From positions 1 through 64,000 of the forward strand of contig NZ_LQQA01000033.1 in NCBI RefSeq assembly GCF_002101965.1: a DNA stretch of 64,000 nucleotides, read 5' to 3'. The stretch's first letter is position 1. The number at the start of each line of letters is the position of its first letter. Positions 51,539 to 60,516 of the stretch are shown here, one piece after another. Position numbers and translations under genes: made by a program. The notes beneath the pieces are model-generated. The model had not been told where the DNA came from, searched no databases, and was given only the letters and a program-made list of their open reading frames with translations. The stretch comes from Mycolicibacterium wolinskyi. Lineage in GTDB: Bacteria; Actinomycetota; Actinomycetes; Mycobacteriales; Mycobacteriaceae.

Positions 51539-51673
51539 TCACATCGAGAGAACGCTGGCTCCCGCCGTCGCCACCAGTCGTGGATCGGTCATGAATCCTC
51601 GTCGCTAGCGTGTGGGGAATGCTGCCCGAGGCTGGGTGTGTCGGCGGCGCACCCGCACGCTCGCGCAGGTGTG

Positions 51674-52705
51674 TCAGGCGCCGGGGACGGCGGCGCGGTC
51701 CACCATCGACACCTCGACGCGGTCACCGCTGTTGAGCGATTCGACCCCGGCGGCGCATACCGCTGCCGCGGCATAGCCGTCCCATGCCGTCGGGCCGTCG
51801 GTGTAGTCGCCGGTCGCAGCACCGGCTCTGACCGCATCGACCCAGCGCTGGAACTCGATGTCGTAGGCCAAGCCGAAGCGCTCACCGAAGCCCGGGGTGA
51901 TCTGGCCGCCCCAGGTACCTGGCGCACCCTTGCGGATCAACCCGACGTCGAGGCCGATGAACGCCGATCCGTTCTCACCGACGAGCTCGGTGCGTACCTC
52001 GTAACCGACGCCGGTGGTGACGAACAGCTCCACGTCGACGTGTTTACCCGACGCGGTCCGCATGATCGCGATCTGCGGATCCTGAATGCCAACGGGTGCA
52101 CCGGGATTGGGTGCCGGCCGCAGGATCTGGATCGAGGTGATCTCCTCGTCGAACAGGAAACGCGTGACGTCGACCTCGTGGACGAGTGAATCCTTGACGA
52201 TCATCGAACTGTCGAAGCTCGGTGGGACGGCCGGGTTGCGGTGTACACAATGCAGCACGAGCGGCGTGCCGAATTCCCCCGCGTCGAGCAGGGATTTCAG
52301 GTGCATGTACTCGGGATCGAAGCGGCGCATGAAACCGACCTGGATGAGCCGGGTACCCAGTTCGGCCTCCCGGCGCACGACCTCGAGGGACGACTCGACG
52401 TCGGTGGTCAACGGCTTCTCGCACAACACCGGCTTGCGGTGCTCGAGACACGCGAGCAATTGCTTGTCGTGGGTCGGTCCGGGGGTGGCCAGCACGACGG
52501 CGTCGACATCGGCGTCGGCGATCGCGTCGAGCGGATCACCGATCACCCGGCAGCCCGGGATGCCCGCCGCGATCTGTTCGGCTTTCTCCGTGATGAAGTC
52601 GTTGACGACCGTCACGTTGGCCCCCGAGATGCGGGAAGTCAATCGCGACACGTGGTCGGCGCCCATGATGCCGACGCCGAGCACGGCGACACGTAGATCA
52701 GACAT
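51674..52705 (-). CDS. iolG: Myo-inositol 2-dehydrogenase
   Basis: A 343-residue Gfo/Idh/MocA oxidoreductase. It has the NAD motif VAVLGVGIMGADHVSRL, CEKPLTTD with the conserved EKP Lys, GFMRRFDPEY and HEVDVTRFLFDE with the catalytic Asp/His region. It oxidises myo-inositol to 2-keto-myo-inositol (scyllo-inosose). It overlaps iolE by eight bases and is the last gene of the iolC-iolG minus-strand operon. Confidence 0.93.
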   Translation of the reverse strand: MSDLRVAVLGVGIMGADHVSRLTSRISGANVTVVNDFITEKAEQIAAGIPGCRVIGDPLDAIADADVDAVVLATPGPTHDKQLLACLEHRKPVLCEKPLTTDVESSLEVVRREAELGTRLIQVGFMRRFDPEYMHLKSLLDAGEFGTPLVLHCVHRNPAVPPSFDSSMIVKDSLVHEVDVTRFLFDEEITSIQILRPAPNPGAPVGIQDPQIAIMRTASGKHVDVELFVTTGVGYEVRTELVGENGSAFIGLDVGLIRKGAPGTWGGQITPGFGERFGLAYDIEFQRWVDAVRAGAATGDYTDGPTAWDGYAAAAVCAAGVESLNSGDRVEVSMVDRAAVPGA

Positions 52706-53630
52706 GGTTCTCCTGTTCGGTCGGCAAGCCGAACTTCACCGACGGGACGCCGCACGACCCGAGATAGGCGCGGGTGCGTTTGGCGATGGGCAGCGGAGCG
52801 TCGACGTCGCACGGATACATGTCCTGCTCGACGATCGCGAAGACGTCGATGCCGAGCTTCTCGACCGCGGCGAGCAGCGGTGGCATGTCCGGGATCCCGC
52901 GCGGCGGCTCGGTCATCGCGCCGAGCTTGACGGCCTCGCCGAACGGCAGATCCTCGGCCTCGACCTTGGCCCGCACCTCCGGATCGACCTGCTTGAGGTG
53001 CAGATATCCGATCCGCTCCGGCGCCCGCTCGATGATCGCGATGTTGTCGCCACCGCAGTAGCTGATGTGTCCGGTGTCCAGGCACAGGTTGACGAACTCG
53101 CCGTCGGTGCCGTCGAGGAAGCGGTAGACGTTCTCCTCGGTGTCCACGTGGCTGTCGGCGTGCGGGTGGTATTGCGCACGCACACCGTACTTCTCGAACA
53201 TCGCCTTACCGAGGTCGTTCATGCCTTGGGTCTTCTTCTTCCACTGCTCTGGTGTGAGGTTGCGGTCCTCCAGCACGGCGCCGGTCGCGGGGTCGCGCCA
53301 CATCTCGGGAATCACGACGACATGCTTACCGCCCACGGCCGCAGTCAGTTTCGCGACATCTTCGATCTGCTTCCACACCGCCGACCACGAATCGTCCTGA
53401 TGCAGATGCTCGAACACCGTTCCGGCGGACAGCTTGAGGTTGCGTGCCGCGAGCTCGTCGGCCAGCCGTTCGGGATCGGTGGGCAGGTAGCCGTATGGCC
53501 CCAACTCGATCCATTCGTAGCCGGATGCCGCCACCTCGTCGAGGAATCGGGTGTAGGGCGTCTGCTGTGGATCGTCGGGAAACCAGACGCCCCAGGAGTC
53601 GGGGGCGGACCCTACGAGAATTGTGCTCAT
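52698..53630 (-). CDS. iolE: Inosose dehydratase
   Basis: A 310-residue TIM-barrel protein of the AP-endonuclease 2 fold that dehydrates 2-keto-myo-inositol. It has GSAPDSWGVWFPDDPQQTPYTRFLDEVAASGYEWIELGPYGY, VRAQYHPHADSHVDT and LCLDTGHISYCGGDN with metal His/Asp residues, and FAIVEQDMYP. ATG at 53630; a longer frame upstream reads through the ribosome site and is rejected. Confidence 0.95.
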   Translation of the reverse strand: MSTILVGSAPDSWGVWFPDDPQQTPYTRFLDEVAASGYEWIELGPYGYLPTDPERLADELAARNLKLSAGTVFEHLHQDDSWSAVWKQIEDVAKLTAAVGGKHVVVIPEMWRDPATGAVLEDRNLTPEQWKKKTQGMNDLGKAMFEKYGVRAQYHPHADSHVDTEENVYRFLDGTDGEFVNLCLDTGHISYCGGDNIAIIERAPERIGYLHLKQVDPEVRAKVEAEDLPFGEAVKLGAMTEPPRGIPDMPPLLAAVEKLGIDVFAIVEQDMYPCDVDAPLPIAKRTRAYLGSCGVPSVKFGLPTEQENHV

Positions 53631-53641
53631 CGGTTCTCTCT

Positions 53642-55591
53642 TCAGCGATCGGATGGATTGATCAGGGGGCGTTGGACTTTCTTCCACTCGGCGTAGCGCT
53701 GATAGGCGTCCTTGGTGGAATCCAGCGTCGATACTTCACTGACCGGGACGTCCCACCACGAGTGGCTGTCCGGCGCGAAAACAAGAGGATCGGTCTCGAC
53801 GTAGATGACCGTGGTGCGGTCGCTCGCTTTCGCGGTCTTGACGGCGTCGGCGAACTCGGCCGCTGTGCCGGCCTTGATGACGTCGGCGCCCAGGCTGGCG
53901 GCATTGGCCGCCAGATCCACCGGGAGCTTGGCGCCGTCGAGGCGGCCGTCGGTGCCGCGGTACCGGTAGGCCGTGCCGAAACGTTGCGAGCCCACCGACT
54001 CCGACAGTCCGCCGATCGATGCGAATCCGTGGTTCTGGACCAGGACGGGAATGACTTTGACGCCCTCCTGAAGGGCGGTGACGAGCTCGGTGGCCATCAT
54101 GAGATAAGAGCCGTCGCCGACCATGATGAAGACGTCGCGATCCGGAGCGGCCATCTTCACGCCGATTCCGCCGGCGATCTCATATCCCATGCACGAGTAC
54201 CCGTATTCGACGTGATAGCCCTTGCGGTCGCGGGTCCGCCACAGTTTGTGCAGATCGCCCGGCATGGAGCCGGCCGCGCACACCACGACGTCCGCCGGCT
54301 CGGACAACGTGTTGACGAGGCCGATCACCTGGTTCTGATTGAGGGCCACGCCGTCCTCGGTGGCGTAGGCCGCCGACACGGTGTCGTCCCATTCCTTGGC
54401 GAGTGTGGCCGTGCGCGAGCGGTATTCGTCGCTGACGGCGTAACCGTCCAGTGCGGCGCTCAGCGCGTCGAGCGCCTCTCGCGCGTCGGCGACCACGCTG
54501 ATACCGCCCTGCTTCACCGAATCCAGCGACGCGACATTGATGTTGACGAACCGGACGTCGGGATTGTTGAACGCAGTGCGGGATGCCGACGTGAAATCGC
54601 TGTAGCGCGTGCCGACACCGATGACGACGTCGGCCTCGGCCGCCAGCGCGTTGGCGGCCGTGGTGCCGGTCGAGCCGATCGCGCCCACCGACTGTGGATG
54701 ATCGAACCGCAGTGAGCCCTTGCCCGCCTGACTTTCGCCGACGGGAATGCCGGTCTGTTCGCAGAACGCGGCCAGGGCTTCGGTGGCGCCGGAGTAGATG
54801 ACGCCACCGCCCGCCACGATCAGGGGCTTGGTGGCCGAGCGGATGACGTCGGCCGCTCTGGCGATCACCGCGCGTTCGGGCAGCGGACGGGCCACATGCC
54901 AGGTGCGTTCGGCGAACAGGGACTGCGGCCAGTCGTGCGCCTCGGCCTGCACGTCCTGCGGGATGGCCACCGTTGCCGCGCCGGTTTCGACGGGATCGGT
55001 CAGCACACGCATGGCGCCGAGCAGCGCGGCCGGAAGCTGCTCGGGGCGCCACACCCGATCGAAGTATCGCGACAACGGCTTGAAGGCATCGTTGACCGTG
55101 ACGTCGCCCGACGAGGGCAGCTCAAGTTCCTGCAACACGGGCGCGCTCACCCGGGTGGCGAAGGTGTCGGCGGGCAGCAGCAGCACCGGCAGGCGGTTGA
55201 TCGTCGCCAGTGCCGCGCCGGTCAGCATGTTGGTGGATCCGGGCCCGACGCTGGCGGTGACCGCCCAGGCCTGCAGGCGATCTTTCTGCCGGGTATATGC
55301 AACGGCGCTGTGCACCATGGCCTGCTCGTTGCGGCCGAGCACATACTTCAAGCCGGGCTCGTGGCCTGCCTCGTGGGCCTCGACCTCATCCTGCAACAGG
55401 GCCTGACCGAGCCCCGCCACATTGCCGTGGCCGAAGATTCCGAAACAGCCCGCGAAGAACTTGGACCGCTCGCCGTCGCGCTCGACATACTGGTTGGCCA
55501 GGAACCGAACGGTGGCCTGCGCCACGGTGAGTCGCACGGTGGGCTCGGTGTCGACGAACTTCTCGGTCGACTTGGGTGCGGTGGAGACCAT
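53642..55591 (-). CDS. iolD: 3D-(3,5/4)-trihydroxycyclohexane-1,2-dione acylhydrolase (ring opening)
   Basis: A 649-residue thiamine diphosphate enzyme. It has the N-terminal Pyr domain with catalytic-type Glu near GIFGHGNVAGLGQAL, GPGSTNMLTGAA, and the C-terminal PP domain with VGDGSYLMM (GDG…) for ThDP/Mg binding and GFASIGGLSESVG. It hydrolyses the ring to 5-deoxyglucuronate. It ends 11 bases before iolE and begins 4 bases after iolB. Confidence 0.96.
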   Translation of the reverse strand: MVSTAPKSTEKFVDTEPTVRLTVAQATVRFLANQYVERDGERSKFFAGCFGIFGHGNVAGLGQALLQDEVEAHEAGHEPGLKYVLGRNEQAMVHSAVAYTRQKDRLQAWAVTASVGPGSTNMLTGAALATINRLPVLLLPADTFATRVSAPVLQELELPSSGDVTVNDAFKPLSRYFDRVWRPEQLPAALLGAMRVLTDPVETGAATVAIPQDVQAEAHDWPQSLFAERTWHVARPLPERAVIARAADVIRSATKPLIVAGGGVIYSGATEALAAFCEQTGIPVGESQAGKGSLRFDHPQSVGAIGSTGTTAANALAAEADVVIGVGTRYSDFTSASRTAFNNPDVRFVNINVASLDSVKQGGISVVADAREALDALSAALDGYAVSDEYRSRTATLAKEWDDTVSAAYATEDGVALNQNQVIGLVNTLSEPADVVVCAAGSMPGDLHKLWRTRDRKGYHVEYGYSCMGYEIAGGIGVKMAAPDRDVFIMVGDGSYLMMATELVTALQEGVKVIPVLVQNHGFASIGGLSESVGSQRFGTAYRYRGTDGRLDGAKLPVDLAANAASLGADVIKAGTAAEFADAVKTAKASDRTTVIYVETDPLVFAPDSHSWWDVPVSEVSTLDSTKDAYQRYAEWKKVQRPLINPSDR

Positions 55592-55595
55592 CCGG

Positions 55596-56468
55596 TCAGG
55601 CTCCTTTACGAGGTTGGTGCAGGGGGAGACGTGGATCGATGTCCTGGCCGTCCCAGGTGCCGCGCAGCCACGTGTGTTCGGGATCGTCGACGATCTTCCA
55701 GGCCCGTTCGGCGCCTGGCCCGGCCATCACGTTGAGGTAGTACATGTGGTAGCCGGGTGCGGCGACTGACGGGCCGTGGTACCCGTGCGGCACCAGGACG
55801 ACATCACCGGTGCGGACCTCTTCGAGTACCTCGATCGGGCGGTCGGGTGTGCCGTACACCCGGTGATAGCCGAAACCTCTTGATCCGTCGGGGCCTTCGG
55901 CGATCTCGAAGTAATAGATCTCTTCGAGCGCGGTCTGCGTCGGCGTGTTCTCGTCGTGCTTGTGCGCGGGATAGCTCGACCAGTTCCCACCGGGTGTGAT
56001 GACCTCGCACGCGATCAGCGAATCGGCCTCGAACGTGTCGGCGGTGCCGAAGTTGTGCACCTGACGGCTGCAGTTGCCCGCACCACGCAGTTCGAGCGGT
56101 ACGTCTGCCGCAGCGACCCGCCGGTTGGGAAAGGAGCGCTTGGCCCGTGCCCCGCAGATCGCGAAGCGCCCGCCGCCGGCCAACACGTACTCCTGGTCGA
56201 TGCCGACATACACCATGTCGGCCGGGCCGTCGAAAACCGATGCGCGCGGCGACAGTTCGAATGTCTCATCGCCGCAGCTGACGGTGCCCCCGCCGGTCAG
56301 CGGCAAGATCATCACTTCGGTTCCGCCGGTGTGGAGCTCGGCGGTCTGCGAGTCGTCGAGTTCAAGGACCCGCAACGAGGACTCGGTCCAGCCTGCGCTC
56401 TCCGGCGTGACGTCGACGGTGAACGGCAGCTCAGCGCTGCGGGCCGGGATGTAGAGCTTCGAATGCAT
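55596..56468 (-). CDS. iolB: 5-deoxyglucuronate isomerase
   Basis: A 290-residue bicupin. The cupin metal region is ITPGGNWSSYPAHKHDENT with EEIYYFEIAEGP and VPHGYHGPSVAAPGYHMYYLNVMAG. It converts 5-deoxyglucuronate to 2-deoxy-5-keto-gluconate. It lies in the usual order between the aldolase and iolD. Confidence 0.95.
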   Translation of the reverse strand: MHSKLYIPARSAELPFTVDVTPESAGWTESSLRVLELDDSQTAELHTGGTEVMILPLTGGGTVSCGDETFELSPRASVFDGPADMVYVGIDQEYVLAGGGRFAICGARAKRSFPNRRVAAADVPLELRGAGNCSRQVHNFGTADTFEADSLIACEVITPGGNWSSYPAHKHDENTPTQTALEEIYYFEIAEGPDGSRGFGYHRVYGTPDRPIEVLEEVRTGDVVLVPHGYHGPSVAAPGYHMYYLNVMAGPGAERAWKIVDDPEHTWLRGTWDGQDIDPRLPLHQPRKGA

Positions 56469-56471
56469 CGG

Positions 56472-57353
56472 TCACCTCACCAACTCGACGGCGGTCGAAA
56501 CGGCCGAGCTCACATCGTCGTCGGCCGGGTACAACAGGGTGCGTCCGACGATCAGGCCGCGCACCGACGGCAGCGCCAGCGCCTTTTCCCAGCTGGCGAA
56601 TGCCTCGTCCGGATCGGTCGGGTCGCCGCCGAGCAGCAGCGTCGGCAGGGTGGTCGCGTCCATCACCCGGTCCATCTCCTCGACGACCGGCAGTTTCATC
56701 CAGGTGTAGGCCGAGGTCGAGCCGAGCCCCTGGCCGATGTGGATGGACTTGATCACCGCGTCGGCGGTCAGGTCGTTGCGCACCTTGCCGTTCACGCGCC
56801 TCGACAGGAACGGCTCCACCATCGCCATCAGTCCGTGGGCGGCGAGCTCGTCGACGGCCTGCGCGCACGCCGCGAGCGTCGACACCGTGCCCGGATCCTC
56901 AAGGTCGATGCGGCACAGCATCTTTCCGCCGTTCATGCGGGCGGCCGCGGTCGAGGCGGCGGTGGCGCCGGTCATCCGGTCGTCGAGCTCGAACGCCGAA
57001 CCCGCGAGCCCGCCGCGGTTGAACGACGAGATCACCACCTTGTCGTCGAGCGCGCCCAACAGCAGCAGGTCGTCGAGGATGTCGGCGGTCGCCAGCACGC
57101 CGTCGACTCCCGGGTCGGCCAGTGCGGTGCACAACCGGTCGAGCAGGTCGGTGCGGCTGTTCATCGCCGTCGGCCGGGAACCGACCGCGAGGGCACCCCG
57201 GGCGGGGTGATCGGCTGCGACGATCATCAGCCTGCCGTCACCACGCACGGTCGGGCGCGTGGTCCGCTGCTGCCACGCCCGCGCCACCGCGTCGGGATCA
57301 CCCGCGCGGACAGCCGTGATCTCTGCGTAGTTGGTGCACACGGCATTAGACAT
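56472..57353 (-). CDS. Class I aldolase of the inositol pathway (IolJ role)
   Basis: A 293-residue protein of the DeoC/LacD/DhnA-type barrel: LMIVAADHPARGALAVG, VDGVLATADILDDLLLLGALDDKVVISSFNRGG, GGKMLCRIDLEDP with a Schiff-base Lys candidate, and GLIVGRTLLYPADDD. It replaces iolJ in actinobacterial iol clusters, where the 2-deoxy-5-keto-6-phosphogluconate aldolase is of this type; that role is inferred from position. It overlaps iolC by eight bases. Confidence 0.8.
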   Translation of the reverse strand: MSNAVCTNYAEITAVRAGDPDAVARAWQQRTTRPTVRGDGRLMIVAADHPARGALAVGSRPTAMNSRTDLLDRLCTALADPGVDGVLATADILDDLLLLGALDDKVVISSFNRGGLAGSAFELDDRMTGATAASTAAARMNGGKMLCRIDLEDPGTVSTLAACAQAVDELAAHGLMAMVEPFLSRRVNGKVRNDLTADAVIKSIHIGQGLGSTSAYTWMKLPVVEEMDRVMDATTLPTLLLGGDPTDPDEAFASWEKALALPSVRGLIVGRTLLYPADDDVSSAVSTAVELVR

Positions 57354-58323
57354 TGACGGCCTCCACGGCGGTTTGTTCGGCGAGATTTGCAACCTCCGCG
57401 GCGGTCGGCATCGCGGTCGAGCATTCGAGCCGGGACGCGACGATCGCCCCGGCAGCGTTGGCGTAGCGCAGCGTCTTCTCCAGCGGCCAGTTGTGCAGCA
57501 AGCCGTGGATGAGGCTGCCGCCGAAGGCATCTCCGGCGCCGAGGCCGTTGACGACGTCAACCTCGTTGGGCGCTACGGTGACCGAGCTGTGCCGGGTCTT
57601 GCCCAGCACGCCGCGCGGTCCCTGCTTGACGATCGCGAGCTCGACACCGAGATCGAGCAGTGCTTCGGCGGCGCGGTGGGGGTTGGTCTCGCCGACCGCG
57701 ATCTCGCATTCCTCCCGGTTGCCGACGGCGACCGTCACATGCTGTAGCGCGCGTTGCACCTGTTCGGTGGCCGCGGCCGGGGTCTCCCAGAACATCGGCC
57801 GGTAGTCGAGGTCGAGAGCGGTCAGCGGCGCCCTTGCCCGCGCCTCCCAAGCGGCGAAATGTGCACTGCGGCTGGGCTCTTCGCACAGGCCGGTGACCGT
57901 CGACCAGTACAGCCGGGCGTTGCGCACGGCCTCGGTGTCGATCTCGTCCGGCTGGATCTGCAGGTCGGGCGCGGACGGCTTGCGGTAGAAGTACAGCGGA
58001 AAGTTGTCGGGCGGGAAGATCTCGCAGAACGTCACGGGCGTCGGGTAGGCGTCGTGCGTCGTGACGAACCGGTTGTCGACGCCCAGGGCGGCGAGCTCGT
58101 TGCGGACGTACCGGCCGAACGGATCGTCACCGACTCCCGAGATCAGCGCGCTGCGGTTCCCCAGCCGCGCCGCGGCGACCGCGACGTTGGCGGCGCTGCC
58201 GCCCAGGAACTTGCCGAAGGATTCGACATGTTCGAGCCCCACTCCGATCTGCAGCGGGTACACGTCGACGCCACAGCGCCCGATGGCGAGAACGTCGAAA
58301 TCCTGGTTGGGGGTATCGGTCAC
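57346..58323 (-). CDS. iolC: 5-dehydro-2-deoxygluconokinase
   Basis: A 325-residue PfkB kinase that phosphorylates 2-deoxy-5-keto-gluconate. It has FDVLAIGRCGVDVYPLQIGVGLEHVESFGKFLGGSAANVAVAAARLG and the catalytic VNGLGAGDAFGGSLIHGLL. GTG start at 58323. First gene of the catabolic operon, with a TTGACA -35 element about 105 bases upstream inside a 22-bp repeated element. Confidence 0.95.
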   Translation of the reverse strand: MTDTPNQDFDVLAIGRCGVDVYPLQIGVGLEHVESFGKFLGGSAANVAVAAARLGNRSALISGVGDDPFGRYVRNELAALGVDNRFVTTHDAYPTPVTFCEIFPPDNFPLYFYRKPSAPDLQIQPDEIDTEAVRNARLYWSTVTGLCEEPSRSAHFAAWEARARAPLTALDLDYRPMFWETPAAATEQVQRALQHVTVAVGNREECEIAVGETNPHRAAEALLDLGVELAIVKQGPRGVLGKTRHSSVTVAPNEVDVVNGLGAGDAFGGSLIHGLLHNWPLEKTLRYANAAGAIVASRLECSTAMPTAAEVANLAEQTAVEAVNV

Positions 58324-58425
58324 GGTATGACTCCCGGGTGCGGTGTGCGTATGTGGCTGGCAGATGCGGAACGGCGACGAACGCGCCTGGCGTCGATGTC
58401 GACTGTGCGCCCCGTCACCGGTCGC

Positions 58426-58448
58426 TGTCAAGACTTTGTTCGGACATT
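58426..58448 (-). promoter_or_regulatory. iolC promoter -35 region and 22-bp iol element, copy A
   Basis: On the minus strand TTGACA (58431-58426) forms the 3' end of a 22-bp sequence, AATGTCCGAACAAAGTCT then TGAC, that is repeated exactly at 59375-59396 in the other orientation. Location over the -35 suggests a repressor or activator site for the iol GntR. Confidence 0.75.
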
Positions 58449-58529
58449 CTTACTTGCCGTCATTTGCATGTACCCTATGTCACTACTCCACGCAAACCGG
58501 GCGCGGAGCACCCGAGGATCGGAGCGAGA

Positions 58530-59267
58530 GTGACCCCGACGCTGTCCGTCGAACTCGACCGTTCGAGTCCGGTGCCGCTGTACTTCCAGGTTGCCCAGGT
58601 CTTCGAAAAGGCCATCCTCGATGGACAACTCAAGCCGGGGGACCGGTTTGAGAACGAGCTCGCGTTGGCCAGTCGGCTCAACTTGTCGCGCCCGACCACC
58701 CGGCGGGCCATCCAGGAACTCGTCGACAAGGGACTGCTCGTCCGCAAGCGCGGGGTGGGCACGCAGGTGGTGCAGACACCGGTCCACCGGCCCGTCGAGC
58801 TGACGAGTTTGTACGACGATCTGGCGCGCGGCGGCCAGGAGCCGGCCACCAAGGTGCTCGAGTACAGCGTCGGTCCGGCCACCGACGACATCGCCGAGCG
58901 GCTCAACCTCGCACCCGGGGCCGAGGTCGCCAGGATGCGTCGGCTGCGCACGTCGAACGGCCAGCCGCTGGCGCTCATGACGAACTATCTGCCGGCGGCG
59001 TTGGCCCCCGACGAGGACGAGCTGGAACGGGCCGGGCTCTACCAGTCGCTGCGCACCCGCGGGGTGCACATCCGGCTGGCCCGGCAGCGGATCGGCGCCA
59101 AGGCCGCCGACCGCGACGAGGCGCGGCTGCTCGACGAGAAGCCGAAGGCCCCGCTGCTGGTGATGGAACGGACCGCGTTCGACGATTCCGGCCGCATCGT
59201 GGAGTACGGCAGCCACGCGTACCGCGCATCGCGGTACTACTTCGATACCACCCTCGTCGATCGGTAA
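58530..59267 (+). CDS. GntR/UTRA regulator of inositol genes
   Basis: A 245-residue HutC-type GntR. Winged helix: VPLYFQVAQVFEKAILDGQLKPGDRFENELALASRLNLSRPTTRRAIQELVDKGLLVRKRG. The C-terminal UTRA domain binds ligand (PATKVLEYSVGPATDDIAERLNLAPGAEVARMRRLR). GTG at 58530 with GGAG six bases upstream. Being flanked by the divergent iolC and the downstream iol transporter, with shared 22-bp elements at both promoters, it is the probable iol regulator. Confidence 0.9.
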   Translation: MTPTLSVELDRSSPVPLYFQVAQVFEKAILDGQLKPGDRFENELALASRLNLSRPTTRRAIQELVDKGLLVRKRGVGTQVVQTPVHRPVELTSLYDDLARGGQEPATKVLEYSVGPATDDIAERLNLAPGAEVARMRRLRTSNGQPLALMTNYLPAALAPDEDELERAGLYQSLRTRGVHIRLARQRIGAKAADRDEARLLDEKPKAPLLVMERTAFDDSGRIVEYGSHAYRASRYYFDTTLVDR

Positions 59268-59374
59268 GCACCTCTAAGGGATTATCTGCCAATGGCTTTC
59301 GCGCCGGGCACTCGACCTCTCGAGATGGTGGCCGGCGCGGTGTCCGGTTTGTCCGCGATTTGATATGCAGTCCT

Positions 59375-59396
59375 AATGTCCGAACAAAGTCTTGAC
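59375..59396 (+). promoter_or_regulatory. iol transporter promoter, 22-bp iol element copy B
   Basis: An exact copy of the element at 58427-58448 on the opposite strand. Its TTGAC end acts as a -35 (TTGACT 59393-59398) with a TTACAT -10 candidate at 59415-59420. The binding-protein gene starts about 76 bases further on. Confidence 0.75.
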
Positions 59397-59495
59397 TTTC
59401 CGATGTGAGCGGTATTACATCAGGGACGAGGCCGTGCCGCTTGTCACTGGACTCCAGGCGGACAAGCACCGGTGACGTCGAGGCAAGGAGAAACA

Positions 59496-60482
59496 ATGAG
59501 GTTGAGTCGGCTCGTGGCGGTCGCCGGGGCGAGTGTGCTCCTGTTGGGCGCCAGCGCGTGCTCCAGCACCGGAGGCAAGCCGGAGAGCAGCGGCGGCGGC
59601 ACGGATGCGGGTACGGCCGACACCCCGCGGATGACCATCGCGATGATCACCCACGAGGTGCCGGGCGACTCCTTCTGGGACCTGGTCCGCAAGGGCGCCG
59701 AGTCCGCGGCCAAGAAGGACAACATCGAGCTGCGCTACTCGAGCGATCCCGAGGCGCCCAACCAGGCCAACCATGTTCAGACCGCGGTGGACAGCGGCGT
59801 CGACGGCATCGCCGTGACACTGGCCAAGCCCGACGCCATGAAGGCCGCCGTGCAGAACGCCGCGGCCAAGGGCATTCCGGTGGTCGCGTTCAACGCCGGC
59901 CTCGATGCCTGGCAGGGGATGGGCGTCAAGGAGTACTTCGGTCAGGACGGCTACATCGCCGGACAGGAAGCGGGCAAGCGGTTGGCCTCCGAAGGCGCCA
60001 AGAAGGTCGTTTGCGTCATCCAGGAACAGGGTCATGTCGACCTCGAAGCTCGGTGCGCGGGCGTGAAGAACACGTTCCCCGCCACCGAGGTCCTCAACGT
60101 CAACGGCAAGGACATGCCGTCCGTCGAGTCGACGATCACCGCCAAGCTGCAGCAGGATCCCGCGATCGACACCATCTTGACGCTCGGCGCACCGTTCGCA
60201 CTGACCGCCGTCCAGTCGGCGAAGAATGCCGGTAGTTCCGCCAAGATCGCGACCTTCGACACCAATGCCGCACTGGTCGATGCGATCAAGAACGGCGATG
60301 TCCAGTGGGCCGTCGACCAGCAGCCGTTCCTGCAGGGCTATCTGGCCGTGGACTCGCTGTGGCTCTACCTCACCAACGGCAACGTCATTGGTGGCAATCA
60401 GCCGACGCTGACCGGCCCGTCGTTCATCGACAAGTCGAATATCGATGCGGTGGCCGAGTATGCCAAGAACGGAACGCGTTGA
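59496..60482 (+). CDS. Sugar (inositol) ABC transporter solute-binding lipoprotein
   Basis: A 328-residue family-2 (ribose/LacI-like) binding protein with lipobox GASAC (Cys at about 24). Motifs MTIAMITHEVPGDSFWDLVRKGAESAAKK, VDSGVDGIAVTLAKPDAMKAAV and TFDTNAALVDAIKNGDVQWAVDQQPFLQGYL are typical. Its location after the iol GntR with a shared operator implies inositol as substrate. ATG at 59496 follows AAGGAGAAACA. Confidence 0.92.
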   Translation: MRLSRLVAVAGASVLLLGASACSSTGGKPESSGGGTDAGTADTPRMTIAMITHEVPGDSFWDLVRKGAESAAKKDNIELRYSSDPEAPNQANHVQTAVDSGVDGIAVTLAKPDAMKAAVQNAAAKGIPVVAFNAGLDAWQGMGVKEYFGQDGYIAGQEAGKRLASEGAKKVVCVIQEQGHVDLEARCAGVKNTFPATEVLNVNGKDMPSVESTITAKLQQDPAIDTILTLGAPFALTAVQSAKNAGSSAKIATFDTNAALVDAIKNGDVQWAVDQQPFLQGYLAVDSLWLYLTNGNVIGGNQPTLTGPSFIDKSNIDAVAEYAKNGTR

Positions 60483-60516
60483 TGATGAGCGCTTGCGCGA
60501 AGAAGAGAGAGCACTG

